From positions 310,001-374,000 of the forward strand of contig NZ_VAUP01000035.1 of NCBI RefSeq assembly GCF_005871085.1: DNA of 64,000 nt, read 5' to 3'. The stretch comes from Xanthobacter autotrophicus. Its GTDB lineage: Bacteria > Pseudomonadota > Alphaproteobacteria > Rhizobiales > Xanthobacteraceae. Each line of letters begins with the position of its first letter. Positions within the stretch are counted from its first letter, which is position 1. Shown here piece after piece: positions 10,337 to 19,591 of this stretch. The position numbers were made by a program, and so were the translations under genes. The notes under the pieces are model-generated. The model did no database searches and had not been told where the DNA came from. It saw nothing but the letters and a program-made list of their open reading frames with translations.

Positions 10337-11128
10337 TCATGCGGTCCCCCATTTGGGTTTTCTTTTTTCGAGGAAGGCGGAAACGCCCTCGCGCCCGTCG
10401 GCGCTCGCGCGCTGGTCGGCGATGCGGCGGGCGGTGTCCTGCAGCACGGTCTGGTCGAAGGGCCGGTCCACGGCGGCGATCAGCGCCTTGGTGGCAGCCA
10501 TGGCGCCCCGGCTCGCCGCCTTCAGCGCCTTGAGATGCCGGGCGATGGCGGAGTCCAGTTCCTCGGTCGGCACAACCTCGTGCACGAGGCCGAGGGCGAG
10601 CGCGGCTTCGGCGGAGAAGCGCTCGGCGGTGAGGAAGTAGCGCCGCGCCTGCCGGGCCCCCATGGCCCGCACCAGATAGGGGCTGATGACCGAGGGGATG
10701 AGGCCGATGCGCACCTCGGTGACGGCAAATTCCGCCTCCGGCACCGCGACGACAATATCGCTCGCCGCGATCAGCCCGGTGGCGCCGGCGAAGGCGGAGC
10801 CGTGCACCCGCACCAGGGTGGGCTTGGGGCACAGGTCGATGGTGCGCATGAGTTTTGCCAGCGCCATGGCGTCGGCCAGGTTCTCCTGCCGGCTATAGCC
10901 GGCCATGCGACGCATCCAGTTGAGGTCGCCGCCGGCGCAGAAGGTGGGGCCGTTGGCCTTCAGCAGGACGGCGTGGACGGCCGGATCGATGGTGGCGGCG
11001 TCATAGGCGCGGGTGAGCGCGGCGATGAGCGCATCGTCGAAGGCGTTGCGCACCTCCGGCCGATCCAGGGTGATGACGGCGACGCCATCCTCGACGGTGG
11101 TGATGAGGCCGGTGCTGGTGAGGCTCAT
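10337..11128 (-). CDS. methylglutaconyl-CoA hydratase (enoyl-CoA hydratase family)
   Basis: A 263-residue crotonase-fold protein. The oxyanion-hole segments are visible around FCAGGDLNWMRRMAGY and GSAFAGATGLIAASDI. Its place between the two methylcrotonyl-CoA carboxylase genes indicates that it hydrates 3-methylglutaconyl-CoA to HMG-CoA (liuC-type). Sequence alone does not fix the substrate in this superfamily. It is 13 bp upstream of mccA and 37 bp downstream of mccB. Confidence 0.88.
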   Translation of the reverse strand: MSLTSTGLITTVEDGVAVITLDRPEVRNAFDDALIAALTRAYDAATIDPAVHAVLLKANGPTFCAGGDLNWMRRMAGYSRQENLADAMALAKLMRTIDLCPKPTLVRVHGSAFAGATGLIAASDIVVAVPEAEFAVTEVRIGLIPSVISPYLVRAMGARQARRYFLTAERFSAEAALALGLVHEVVPTEELDSAIARHLKALKAASRGAMAATKALIAAVDRPFDQTVLQDTARRIADQRASADGREGVSAFLEKRKPKWGTA

Positions 11129-11165
11129 GGGGCGGTCCTCCGGACTTGGCCGTCAACGCGCGCCA

Positions 11166-12773
11166 TCACATGCGGAACACGCCGAAGCGCGTCTCCTGCT
11201 CGGGGGCGTTCAGTGCGGCGGAGAGGGCCAGGGCCAGCACCATGCGGGTGTCCGCGGGGTCGATGACGCCATCGTCCCAAAGCCGCGCCGAGGAATAATA
11301 GGGATGGCCCTGCACCTCGTATTGGGTGCGGATGGGGGCCTTGAAGGCCTCTTCCTCCTCGGCCGACCAGGTGCCGCCGCGGGCCTCGATGCCGTCGCGC
11401 TTCACCTGCCCGAGCACGCCGGCCGCCTGCTCGCCGCCCATCACCGAGATGCGGGCGTTGGGCCACATCCACAAAAAGCGCGGATCGAAGGCCCGCCCGC
11501 ACATGCCGTAATTGCCGGCGCCGAAGGAATTGCCGATCACCACCGTGAACTTGGGCACGGCGGCACAGGACACGGCGGTGACGAACTTCGCCCCATCCTT
11601 GGCGATGCCGCCCGCCTCGTACTTCCGCCCCACCATGAAGCCGGTGATGTTTTGCAGGAACACGAGGGGAATATTGCGCTGGCAGCACAATTCCACGAAG
11701 TGCGCGCCCTTCAGCGCGCTCTCGGAGAACAGGATGCCGTTGTTGGCGATGATGCCCACCGGATAGCCGAAGATGCGGGCAAAGCCGGTCACCAGCGTGG
11801 GGCCATACAGCGGCTTGAACTCGTCGAATTCGGACCCGTCCACGATGCGGGCGATGATCTGCCTCACGTCGAAGGGCTGCTTGGGGTCGGCCGAGACGAT
11901 GCCGTAGATGTCGTTCGCGTCGTAGAGCGGCGCGCGGGGCTCGCGGATGTCGAGGCTGTGCGCTTTGGTGGCGTTGAGATCCGCCACGATGGACCGGGCG
12001 ATGCCGAGGGCGTGGGCGTCGTTCTCCGCCATGTGGTCGGCGACGCCGGAGGTGCGGGTGTGCACGTCTGCCCCGCCCAGTTCCTCGGCGGTGACCACCT
12101 CGCCGGTGGCGGCCTTCACCAAGGGCGGGCCGCCGAGGAAGATGGTGGCCTGGTTCTTCACCATGATGGACTGGTCGGCCATGGCCGGCACATAGGCGCC
12201 GCCCGCCGTGCACGATCCCATGACCACCGCGATCTGCGGGATGCCGTCCGCCGACATGTGAGCCTGGTTGAAGAAGATGCGGCCGAAATGCTCGCGGTCG
12301 GGGAAGACCTCGTCCTGGTTCGGCAGGTTGGCACCCCCCGAATCCACCAGATAGATGCAGGGCAGGTGGTTTTCCCGCGCGATGGCCTGGGCGCGCAGGT
12401 GCTTCTTCACGGTGACGGGATAATAGGTGCCGCCCTTCACGGTCGCATCGTTGGCGACGATGACGCATTCGCGGCCCGAGACGCGGCCGATGCCGGTGAT
12501 GATGCCGGCGGCCGGCACCTCGTCGTCATACATGCCGTGGGCAGCGAGTTGGCTGAGTTCCAGGAAGGGCGAGCCGGTGTCGAGCAGGGTGCGGATGCGG
12601 TCGCGTGGCAGCAGCTTGCCGCGCTTCAGGTGCCGCTCGCGCGCTACCTCCCCGCCGCCCTCGGCGATGCGCTCCACCGTCGTGCGCAGGTCGGCGACGG
12701 AAGCCTCGAGGGCCTGACTGTTGCGGCGGAAGGTGTCGGAGCGGCGGTCCACCGCATCCTCAATGATCGCCAT
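11166..12773 (-). CDS. methylcrotonyl-CoA carboxylase carboxyltransferase subunit beta
   Basis: This subunit transfers the carboxyl group from biotin to 3-methylcrotonyl-CoA. The 535 residues hold the two crotonase-like carboxyltransferase halves. Characteristic blocks are [53 protein letters not shown] and the C-terminal [17 protein letters not shown]. The start at 12773 (MAIIEDAV) is chosen because family members begin there; the frame is open far upstream but non-homologous. It is the first gene of the leucine-catabolic operon (mccB/liuB). Confidence 0.93.
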   Translation of the reverse strand: MAIIEDAVDRRSDTFRRNSQALEASVADLRTTVERIAEGGGEVARERHLKRGKLLPRDRIRTLLDTGSPFLELSQLAAHGMYDDEVPAAGIITGIGRVSGRECVIVANDATVKGGTYYPVTVKKHLRAQAIARENHLPCIYLVDSGGANLPNQDEVFPDREHFGRIFFNQAHMSADGIPQIAVVMGSCTAGGAYVPAMADQSIMVKNQATIFLGGPPLVKAATGEVVTAEELGGADVHTRTSGVADHMAENDAHALGIARSIVADLNATKAHSLDIREPRAPLYDANDIYGIVSADPKQPFDVRQIIARIVDGSEFDEFKPLYGPTLVTGFARIFGYPVGIIANNGILFSESALKGAHFVELCCQRNIPLVFLQNITGFMVGRKYEAGGIAKDGAKFVTAVSCAAVPKFTVVIGNSFGAGNYGMCGRAFDPRFLWMWPNARISVMGGEQAAGVLGQVKRDGIEARGGTWSAEEEEAFKAPIRTQYEVQGHPYYSSARLWDDGVIDPADTRMVLALALSAALNAPEQETRFGVFRM

Positions 12774-12917
12774 GAGCGCTCTCGCCCCCGAAAAGACGGG
12801 CCGATGACCCCGGCCCAACTGCGATTGACCGAACGGAGAAGGACGCGCGCCCGTCGCCTCGATGGGCGGGCGGCAGGTGGGCGCGTCATCCTCCGGTGCC
12901 GGTCGTTGCCGGCTTGG

Positions 12918-12933
12918 AAACGATCGTACGTTT
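12918..12933. promoter_or_regulatory. candidate TetR-family operator before mccB
   Basis: The 16-bp imperfect palindrome AAACGATCGTACGTTT (arms AAACG and CGTTT around 6 bp) lies 145 bp upstream of mccB and just beyond the tetR stop. AACG...CGTT palindromes are typical of TetR-type regulators of acyl-CoA metabolism. On the minus strand a loose promoter, TTGCGC-16 bp-TACGAT, would place its -10 inside it. Nothing else recognisable was seen in the 203-bp spacer 12774-12976. Confidence 0.5.
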
Positions 12934-12976
12934 TTTTCTCGGGCGCGCAAGGGCCATGGCGGCATGAAAAGGGCTT

Positions 12977-13711
12977 TTACGCGCGCGCCGTCTTGGGCCG
13001 GGCGGCGCGGGGCTTGGCGCGCGTGCCGCTGTCGCGGGGCTGGGCGGCGACCGCTTCCAGCGGTTTGGCGCGGGCGGCGGTTGCCGGGCCGGGTCCGGTG
13101 GCACCGTCCACCACGAGGCCGGTGTAGATCTCCACCAGCTCGTCCTGGGAGAGGCGCCCGCCGGGGCGGTACCACATGCAGATGCCGGTGAGCATAGAGA
13201 TGATGGCGTAGGTGGCGACCTTGGGCTCGCTCACCTGAAACACGCCGTCTTCGGCGCCCTGCCGCAGGATCTCCTCCAGCAGTCCCTCGTAGCGCCGGCG
13301 CAGGGCGACCACCACGGCGCGGTGCTCGTCCTCCAGGCTGCGGATCTCCATGTTGGCGATGAACACATGGGCCATGCGCGTCATGTGATAGCGCAGATGG
13401 AAGGCGGAGAAGGTCTTCAGCCGCGCCAGCGGATCGGTGATGCCGGCAAGGTCCGCCTCGGCCTTGCCGAGCAGGTCCTCCATGTGGTCGCGCACGATGT
13501 CGAACAGCAGATTCTGCTTGTTTTCGAAATATTTGTAGAGCGAGCCGGACTGCAGCCCCACCTCGGCGGCGAGCTGGCGCAGGCTCATGGCCTCGTAGCC
13601 GTGCTTGTAGATGAGCTTGACGCCCGCCTGGCGGATGGCTTCGGCGGTACGGGCGCCGTTGGAACCGATGGTGCGCGCCATGGCCTTCTGGAACTTTGTG
13701 CGCCCGGCCAT
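12977..13711 (-). CDS. TetR/AcrR-family transcriptional regulator, probable regulator of the leucine-catabolic operon
   Basis: The N-terminal helix-turn-helix of about 60 residues is clear ([20 protein letters not shown], then [19 protein letters not shown]), followed by an all-helical ligand domain. The tail after about residue 205 is rich in Ala, Lys, Arg and Pro and looks disordered. The gene is directly upstream of mccB and co-oriented, so control of that operon with an acyl-CoA ligand is likely. This resembles LiuQ-type TetR control in some proteobacteria; orthology is not shown. The 13712-13959 spacer upstream is AT-richer and contains CGCTTGA twice (13832 and 13855 area). Confidence 0.85.
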   Translation of the reverse strand: MAGRTKFQKAMARTIGSNGARTAEAIRQAGVKLIYKHGYEAMSLRQLAAEVGLQSGSLYKYFENKQNLLFDIVRDHMEDLLGKAEADLAGITDPLARLKTFSAFHLRYHMTRMAHVFIANMEIRSLEDEHRAVVVALRRRYEGLLEEILRQGAEDGVFQVSEPKVATYAIISMLTGICMWYRPGGRLSQDELVEIYTGLVVDGATGPGPATAARAKPLEAVAAQPRDSGTRAKPRAARPKTARA

Positions 13712-13959
13712 GGGGTCGGGAGCAGGTGGGACATGCGAATCGACGATCCGGCCGGGAGGGCGACTTTAGTCTGACGTGCGCCACCCCCGCTCGGCAATGG
13801 CATCCTGCGACAAGAATTGCCGCTTGACCACAATAAAAAAGAACGCTTGATTGTTTCCTGAACTCGGCAAAACGACCGGGCATGCGCCAAGCCAGCCGCA
13901 TCAAGCGGGGCGCAAAGAACGAAGGGAGACGCAGACATGGCGACCGACAGGGCGCGACA

Positions 13960-15594
13960 TCAATCCTTGTGCATCGAGATGGCGTGGGATGCCTGTCCGC
14001 TGTAGTGGACGCAGCCGTCGGCATCCATGTGGCCGGTATCTCCGATGATGTAATAGGCGCTTCCGAATCTGAATCTGGCTTTCGTTGCGGCCTCGTCCTT
14101 CCTGTAGGCACGAAACCAGAAAAGCGGCGAGCGCGGGACGTGGATCGCCAGTATTCCTTCGGTGCCCACGCCCAGTTCCGCACCATTGTCGTCGAGGACG
14201 ACCAGAGAAAAGCCGGGCGCGACCTGGCCAACGGAAACCCGGTTCAGGGAGCGGGGGTCTTGCGGGTCATGCTTCATGCCTATGATCATCCCCGTTTCGC
14301 GGTGTCCGTACTGGTTGATCAGGGGCACGCCAAGCTTCTGCGTCACCCAGGCGATGATGTCCCGAGGCAACGGCTCGCCGCCGACCGTCACCACGCGCAG
14401 CGCGAGCTGGTGCGAGGCTGTGGTGGGATCGCCGCGCCACCAGGCCTTGATCTGGGAGGGGGCGGCGGTGAGGTTGGTGACACGGAATTTCGACAGGACG
14501 CGATAGCCCTGCGAGACATCGTAAGGCCCATCGCAGAACAGGATGGAACTGCCGATCAGGAGCGGGCCGACGAGACCGTAGAAGATCCCGTATTCCCAGC
14601 CCTGGTCGGTCATGTTCCAGAACACGTCCTCGTCCCGGACATCAAGCCCGAGACGCATGTATTGCTCGATTGCGGCCAGGGCGCGGACGGGAGTGAACAG
14701 GCCGTACCTGGGTTCGACCGTCTTTGTTGAATAGGTCATGAGGAAAGGGTCGTCTGCCGCATACGTCGCGGCTTCGGCCAACGGCTCGGCCTCGTAGATC
14801 GATGACCAGAACTGGGTGACCCGGCCTTCTATGCGGTTGATGTGGTCCCCTTCCACGAGAAAGACCGGCGTTGACGGCTTGATGTATTTGCGGGCGCGCT
14901 CCACCAGCACCCGATCTGCAACGATGGCCTTGACGCCGCTCGAGTCCAGGCGGGCGTTCACCGCCGAGGCGGAATAGGTGGAGAACAGCGGCATGTAGAC
15001 GGCGCCGACCCGCCAGATGGCGAGCGCGGCGATGATCAGCTCGACGCCCTTGGGCAGCATGACGGCAACGCAATCGCCTTTCCTGATGCCGATGGTCGCC
15101 AATACACGGGCAAAGCGTGATGAATAGTCGGCAAGCCTGCCAAAGCTCAGTTCCGAAGTCTGGCCCGACACGGATTCATGGATCATGGCCGGATGCGAGC
15201 GCTTGCCGGGCAGATGCCTGTCGCAGAGCAGATGAGCGAGGGGAATGGCGTCTCCACGATACTCCGGCCGTTGATACAGGCTCGGAACCGATGCGGCATC
15301 AGGCTCCGTTGCGGTCTCCGCCGGCCTCGTGCCTGCGCGGCGGCCGAGGCTCAGGCAGAAGGCGCCGAGCGTGTAGAGGCGGGTCGCCGGATCATAGGCG
15401 AGAAGGCCTTCGTGAACGAGCGTCGCAGCCAGGCGGTGGGTCGTGGGCTTCGCCAGGCCTGTGCTCGCCATGAGATCGGCAAGCCGCGCGCCATGGCTCG
15501 GCGCGTCGGCCACCGCCCGCAGAACGGCAACGGCACGGGACAAGCTTTGAGCCCCCTTGGGGGAGGTCGAGTCGGGATCCAAAGACGCAGTCAT
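13960..15594 (-). CDS. fusion of IclR-type winged-helix DNA-binding domain with degenerate AMP-ligase-like (ANL) domain
   Basis: One uninterrupted 544-residue frame. Residues 14-85 are an IclR N-terminal winged helix ([33 protein letters not shown]-like, then [14 protein letters not shown]). The usual IclR ligand domain is absent. From about residue 115 the protein follows acyl/acetyl-CoA synthetases: [52 protein letters not shown]. The catalytic signatures are decayed. The phosphate loop at 287-300 reads [12 protein letters not shown] instead of TSGTTGxPKG. A5 is YGHRETG instead of YGQTETG. The protein ends at 544, right after the hinge region, so the C-terminal lysine domain is missing. I infer a transcription factor whose ANL fold senses an acid, acyl-adenylate or acyl-CoA. 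A 17-bp palindrome abuts the ATG and leaves no room for a ribosome-binding site, so the mRNA may be leaderless. Two 60-base lines counted inside are 55% and 57% GC, against 62% and 72% in two lines of the preceding operon. Confidence 0.85.
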   Translation of the reverse strand: MTASLDPDSTSPKGAQSLSRAVAVLRAVADAPSHGARLADLMASTGLAKPTTHRLAATLVHEGLLAYDPATRLYTLGAFCLSLGRRAGTRPAETATEPDAASVPSLYQRPEYRGDAIPLAHLLCDRHLPGKRSHPAMIHESVSGQTSELSFGRLADYSSRFARVLATIGIRKGDCVAVMLPKGVELIIAALAIWRVGAVYMPLFSTYSASAVNARLDSSGVKAIVADRVLVERARKYIKPSTPVFLVEGDHINRIEGRVTQFWSSIYEAEPLAEAATYAADDPFLMTYSTKTVEPRYGLFTPVRALAAIEQYMRLGLDVRDEDVFWNMTDQGWEYGIFYGLVGPLLIGSSILFCDGPYDVSQGYRVLSKFRVTNLTAAPSQIKAWWRGDPTTASHQLALRVVTVGGEPLPRDIIAWVTQKLGVPLINQYGHRETGMIIGMKHDPQDPRSLNRVSVGQVAPGFSLVVLDDNGAELGVGTEGILAIHVPRSPLFWFRAYRKDEAATKARFRFGSAYYIIGDTGHMDADGCVHYSGQASHAISMHKD

Positions 15595-15611
15595 GTCTCA
15601 CAATGTGAGAC
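15595..15611. promoter_or_regulatory. 17-bp perfect palindrome O1, probable operator
   Basis: GTCTCACAATGTGAGAC is a perfect inverted repeat with 7-bp arms and an AAT centre. It directly abuts the start codon of the IclR-ANL gene (ATG at 15594-15592). Binding here would block that gene, suggesting autorepression. A -10-like TATTAG lies just upstream on the minus strand, placing a start of transcription inside or beside the palindrome. Confidence 0.8.
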
Positions 15612-15657
15612 TAATAGGGGGTGTTGGCAATATTTTTTCGAAGTTGTCCGGATGCTC

Positions 15658-15686
15658 TTGAAACATCTGAGATGACGCTAGATAAT
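15658..15686 (+). promoter_or_regulatory. sigma-70-type promoter for the importer/ligase operon
   Basis: TTGAAA (15658-15663), 17-bp spacer, GATAAT (15681-15686). Each hexamer matches the consensus at five of six positions, and spacing is optimal. The expected transcription start is near 15693, so palindrome O2 (15700-15716) would cover roughly +8 to +24, a repression position. Confidence 0.65.
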
Positions 15687-15699
15687 GATGATCAATATC

Positions 15700-15716
15700 G
15701 TCTCATAATATGAGAC
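15700..15716. promoter_or_regulatory. 17-bp perfect palindrome O2, probable operator
   Basis: GTCTCATAATATGAGAC is a second perfect palindrome. It differs from O1 only by a paired C/G to T/A change at symmetric positions, which preserves dyad symmetry. The two centres (15603 and 15708) are 105 bp apart, ten turns of B-DNA, so dimers at both sites would face the same side of the helix. Confidence 0.8.
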
Positions 15717-15763
15717 AGTGGCTCAAAGAAGCCGCCCCGTATACGGGAATGAGGGAGGGGAAT

Positions 15764-16606
15764 ATGGCGCTACCCGCCGCTTCGGCTGGGGCTAATCCGG
15801 GCACGGCCGCGCTCTTGAGTATCGAGAACATCTCGCTCCGGTTCGGCGGCCTCAAGGCGCTGAGCGACGTGAGCTTCCATGTGCGCCATGGCGAGCTGTT
15901 CTCCATCATCGGGCCGAACGGCGCCGGCAAGACCTCCATGCTCAACTGCATCTCCGGGCGCTACACGCCGAGCGAGGGGCGCGTCGTCTTCAACGGCGAG
16001 GATGTGACCCGGCTGAAGCCGAACCGCCGCGCCGCCATCGGCATCGGCCGCACGTTCCAGAATCTCGCGCTGTTCAGCCACATGAGCGTGCTCGACAACA
16101 TCATGGTCGGCCGCCACCATCTGTTGAAGAACAACTTCCTCACCGGCGCGCTCTACTGGATCGGCGGGGCGCAGAAGGAAGAGCTGGAGCATCGCCGCAA
16201 GGTGGAGGAGGTGATCGACTTCCTCGACATCCAGCATGTGCGCAAGGCCTCCGCCGGCACCCTCTCCTACGGCCTCAGGAAGCGGGTGGAGCTGGCCCGC
16301 GCGGTGGCGCTGGAGCCCAAGCTCATCCTCCTCGACGAGCCCATGGCGGGCATGAACCTGGAAGAGAAGGAGGACATGGCCCGCTACATCGTCGATCTCA
16401 ACGAGGAGTGGGGCATGACCATCATCATGATCGAACATGACATGGGGGTGGTGATGGACATTTCCCACCGCGTGATGGTGCTGGATTTCGGCAGGAAACT
16501 GGTGGAGGGCGAGCCCGCCGAGGTGCTGGCCGATCCCCATGTGCGCAAGGCCTATCTGGGCGAGGACGATCTCGACGAGGCGGCCCCCGCCGCCCTGACT
16601 GCTTGA
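15764..16606 (+). CDS. branched-chain amino-acid-type ABC transporter ATP-binding protein, LivG-like
   Basis: A 280-residue ATPase of the LivG type. Walker A GPNGAGKTSM, signature LSYGLRKRVELAR, Walker B LILLDEPMAGMN and switch His in MIEHDMGVVM are intact. I chose ATG 15764 because GGAGGGG precedes it. An upstream ATG at 15710 lies inside operator O2 and is unlikely. It opens a seven-gene operon with two ANL ligases, a permease pair, a binding protein and a second ATPase. The set suggests import of a carboxylic acid that is then CoA-activated. Confidence 0.9.
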   Translation: MALPAASAGANPGTAALLSIENISLRFGGLKALSDVSFHVRHGELFSIIGPNGAGKTSMLNCISGRYTPSEGRVVFNGEDVTRLKPNRRAAIGIGRTFQNLALFSHMSVLDNIMVGRHHLLKNNFLTGALYWIGGAQKEELEHRRKVEEVIDFLDIQHVRKASAGTLSYGLRKRVELARAVALEPKLILLDEPMAGMNLEEKEDMARYIVDLNEEWGMTIIMIEHDMGVVMDISHRVMVLDFGRKLVEGEPAEVLADPHVRKAYLGEDDLDEAAPAALTA

Positions 16607-16614
16607 GGTCCGCC

Positions 16615-18567
16615 ATGTCCGAAATCACCGCCGCCTACCCGGACATCACCGTCCACGACACCCTGCCGAAGCTGCTGGCGCTCAACGCCCGCACCCATCC
16701 CGACGACACCTGGCTGCGCGAGAAGGACCTCGGCATCTGGATTTCCTACACCTGGGCGCAGGTGGCCGAGCGGGTGCGCAACATCACCCTCGGCTTCACC
16801 ACCCTGGGAGTGGCCCGCGGCGACGTGGTGGGCCTGCTCGGCGACAACCGCCCCGAATGGCTGATGGGCGAGATCGCCACCCACGCGCTGGGCGGCATGA
16901 GCCTTGGCATCTATCGCGATGCGCTGGCCGACGAGGTGGCCTATCTGGTCACCTACGCGGATGTGGCGGTGGTGTTCGCCGAGGACGAGGAGCAGGTGGA
17001 CAAGCTGCTCTCCCTCGACGAGAAGATCCCCACCGTCCGCCACATCGTCTATGCCGACCCGCGCGGCATCCGCAAATATGACGACCCGCGCCTGATCTCC
17101 CTGAATGATCTGGAAGCGCGCGGCGCGGCGGAGGCGGCGCGCGACCCTCAAGCCTATGACCGGCTGGTGGCGCAGGGCAAAGCCGAGGATGTCGCCATCC
17201 TGTGCACCACCTCGGGCACCACCTCCCACCCCAAGCTGGCCATGCTCACCGGCGGCGCGCTGCTGCGCCACTGCCGCGCCTATCTGGAAATGGACCCGCG
17301 CACCAGCGCCGACGAATATGTCAGCGTGCTGCAGATGCCGTGGATCATGGAGCAGATCTACGCTTTCGGTCAGGCGCTTATCTCCCGCATGAAGGTGAAC
17401 TTCGTGGAGGAGCAGGAGACGCTCATGGCCGACATGCGCGAGATCGGCCCCTCCTTCGTGCTGTTCGCGCCGCGCGTGTGGGAGCAGATCGCCGCCGACG
17501 TGCGCTCGCGCATGATGGATTCCTCGGCGCTCAAGCGCGGCATGTTCGAGCTGGGCATGAAGCTGGGGCTGAAGGCACTGGAGCAGGGCCGGCGTTCGCC
17601 TGTGGCGGACTTCATCCTGTTCCGGGCGCTCCGCGACCGGCTGGGCTTCTCTCACCTGAAATCCGCCGCCACCGGCGGGGCGGCGTTGGGGCCGGACACC
17701 TTCCGCTTCTTTCTCGCGCTGGGCGTGCCCATGCGCCAGCTCTACGGCCAGACCGAGCTGCTCGGCGCCTATACGCTGCACAAGGCGCAGGACGTGGATT
17801 TCGACACCGTGGGCGTGCCCTTCGACGGCGTCGAGATCCGCATCGATGATCCCGATCCCAACGGCCTCGGCGAAGTGGTGACGCGCCACGGCAATGCCTT
17901 CACCGGCTATTTCCGCAATGACGAGGAGACCGCCAAGTCCTTCGTGGACGGCGGCTGGATGCGCACCGGCGATGCCGGCTTCTTCAACGATCGCGGCCAC
18001 CTCGTGGTCATCGACCGCATCCGCGACATGGCGCAGACGGCGCACGGCGATCGCTTCTCCCCACAATATATCGAGAACAAGCTGAAGTTCTCGCCCTATG
18101 TGGCCGAGGCGGTGGTGCTGGGCGACGGGCGCGACAGCCTCGCCGGTCTCATCTGCATCCGCTTCTCCATCGTCTCCAAATGGGCGGAGAAGAACCGCAT
18201 TTCCTTCACCACCTATACGGACCTGTCCGCCCGGCCCGAAGTCATCGCGCTGTTGCGCAAGGAAGTGGAGACGGTGAACCGCACCCTTCCGGAGAAGCAG
18301 CGCATCGGCCGCTTCCTTCTGCTCTACAAGGAGCTGGACGCCGACGACGGCGAGCTGACGCGGACCCGCAAGGTGCGCCGCGGCGTCATCAACGAGCGCT
18401 ACGGCACCATCATCGACGCCATGTACGCGGGCGAGAAGGTGATCGACGTGGACACCACCATCACCTTCCAGGACGGCACCCGCCAGCGCATCAAGACCAC
18501 GCTCGACGTAATAGACCTCGGCGCCCCCCCGCGCCGGGACGACGATACAAGGCGGAGGGCAGCATGA
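16615..18567 (+). CDS. long-chain-type acyl-CoA synthetase (AMP-forming)
   Basis: A 650-residue ANL ligase of the FadD15/long-chain group. The phosphate loop TTSGTTSHPK is present, with Ser for the usual second Gly. A5 is YGQTELLGAY, followed by MRTGDAGFFNDRGHLVVIDR and a conserved C-terminal domain (TRTRKVRRGVINERY). It forms an acyl-adenylate and then an acyl-CoA. The true chain length or aromatic nature of the acid cannot be read from sequence. Encoded inside the importer operon, 8 bp after livG, with GAGG before the ATG, it probably activates the imported substrate. Confidence 0.88.
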   Translation: MSEITAAYPDITVHDTLPKLLALNARTHPDDTWLREKDLGIWISYTWAQVAERVRNITLGFTTLGVARGDVVGLLGDNRPEWLMGEIATHALGGMSLGIYRDALADEVAYLVTYADVAVVFAEDEEQVDKLLSLDEKIPTVRHIVYADPRGIRKYDDPRLISLNDLEARGAAEAARDPQAYDRLVAQGKAEDVAILCTTSGTTSHPKLAMLTGGALLRHCRAYLEMDPRTSADEYVSVLQMPWIMEQIYAFGQALISRMKVNFVEEQETLMADMREIGPSFVLFAPRVWEQIAADVRSRMMDSSALKRGMFELGMKLGLKALEQGRRSPVADFILFRALRDRLGFSHLKSAATGGAALGPDTFRFFLALGVPMRQLYGQTELLGAYTLHKAQDVDFDTVGVPFDGVEIRIDDPDPNGLGEVVTRHGNAFTGYFRNDEETAKSFVDGGWMRTGDAGFFNDRGHLVVIDRIRDMAQTAHGDRFSPQYIENKLKFSPYVAEAVVLGDGRDSLAGLICIRFSIVSKWAEKNRISFTTYTDLSARPEVIALLRKEVETVNRTLPEKQRIGRFLLLYKELDADDGELTRTRKVRRGVINERYGTIIDAMYAGEKVIDVDTTITFQDGTRQRIKTTLDVIDLGAPPRRDDDTRRRAA

Positions 18568-18635
18568 TGAAGCTGAGCGCTCAAAACCGGCCTGTTTCCT
18601 CCCGGAGAACAGCCGCCGGCGTCTTTCCTCACCGT

Positions 18636-18675
18636 CCCTTCCCCCTCCCAACCCTCCCCGGCAAGCGGGCGAGGG
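18636..18675. repeat. copy of the GC-rich palindromic repeat
   Basis: ccttccccctcccaaccctc followed by cccggcaagcgggcgaggg, a diverged copy of the element at 7335-7373. It lies in the 127-bp gap between the acyl-CoA synthetase and livH genes, within the operon. Confidence 0.7.
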
Positions 18676-18694
18676 CCCTTGACGGGAGCCTCTG

Positions 18695-19588
18695 ATGCAA
18701 TCCCAGCTCCTTCTCCAGCTCATCGTCAACGGGCTCATCATCGGCACGCTCTACGGCGTGGTCGGCATGTGCTTCGTGCTCATCTACAAGGCCTCGCAGG
18801 TGGTGAACTTCGCCCAGGGCGAGTTCCTGCTCATCGGCGCCTGGACCTGCTGGTGGCTGCTCACGGCGTGGAACATCCCCTTCTTCTGGGGCTTCCTCAT
18901 CGCCGTGTGCTTCATGATGGTGTTCGGCATCGTGGTGCAGATGGTGGTGCTGCGCCCGCTTATCGGCGAGCCCATCATCTCGGTGATCATGGTCACCATC
19001 GGCATGTCCATCTTCTTCCAGGCGCTGATGAAGTGGATGTTCGGCACCTTCGCCCAGCCGTTCCCGCCCATCTTCAGCGTGGACAAGGTGAACATCCTCG
19101 GCCTGCAGGTGCAGACCGCCTATCTCATGTCCACCGGGGTGAGCCTGGCCATCATGGCCGGCTTTGCCTGGTTCTTTAAGTATTCGCGGCTCGGGCTCGC
19201 CATGCGCGCTACTGCCTTCTCTCAGCAGGTGGCGCAGTCGCTGGGCATCTCGGTGCGCCAGGTGTTCGCCTTGTCCTGGGGCATCTCGGCGGCGGTGTCG
19301 GCGGTGGCCGGCGTGGTGGTGGGGATCGTGAACGGGGTGTCGTCCGCCCTGTCCTATTTCGGCATCAAGGTGTTCCCGGCGGTGATCCTCGGCGGGCTCG
19401 ACAGCGTGTTCGGCGCGGTGGTGGGCGGCCTCATCATGGGCCTGCTGGAAAACCTCGCCCAATACTTCGACAGCCAGTACCTGAAATGGGGCAACCTCTA
19501 TGAGATTGTCCCGTTCTACGCGCTCATCATCATCCTGATGATCAAGCCCTATGGGCTGTTCGGCACCCGCGACATCGAGAGGGTCTGA
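18695..19588 (+). CDS. branched-chain-type ABC transporter permease, LivH-like
   Basis: A 297-residue inner-membrane permease with about eight hydrophobic segments. Typical LivH sequences are present: LIVNGLIIGTLYGVVGMCFV at the N-terminus, YKASQVVNFAQGEFL, and GLDSVFGAVVGGLIMGLLEN. It pairs with the LivM-like permease 3 bp downstream. GGGAG precedes the ATG. Confidence 0.92.
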   Translation: MQSQLLLQLIVNGLIIGTLYGVVGMCFVLIYKASQVVNFAQGEFLLIGAWTCWWLLTAWNIPFFWGFLIAVCFMMVFGIVVQMVVLRPLIGEPIISVIMVTIGMSIFFQALMKWMFGTFAQPFPPIFSVDKVNILGLQVQTAYLMSTGVSLAIMAGFAWFFKYSRLGLAMRATAFSQQVAQSLGISVRQVFALSWGISAAVSAVAGVVVGIVNGVSSALSYFGIKVFPAVILGGLDSVFGAVVGGLIMGLLENLAQYFDSQYLKWGNLYEIVPFYALIIILMIKPYGLFGTRDIERV

Positions 19589-19591
19589 TCC

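Noticed and set aside
11013-13127. 704-residue open frame on plus, opposite mccB
   Set aside because: Same composition pattern and no homology; the minus strand encodes a clear carboxyltransferase.
11166-14231. mccB read as a 1021-residue protein continuing upstream through tetR
   Set aside because: Residues before MAIIEDAV show no homology and lie antisense or out of frame to the TetR gene region.
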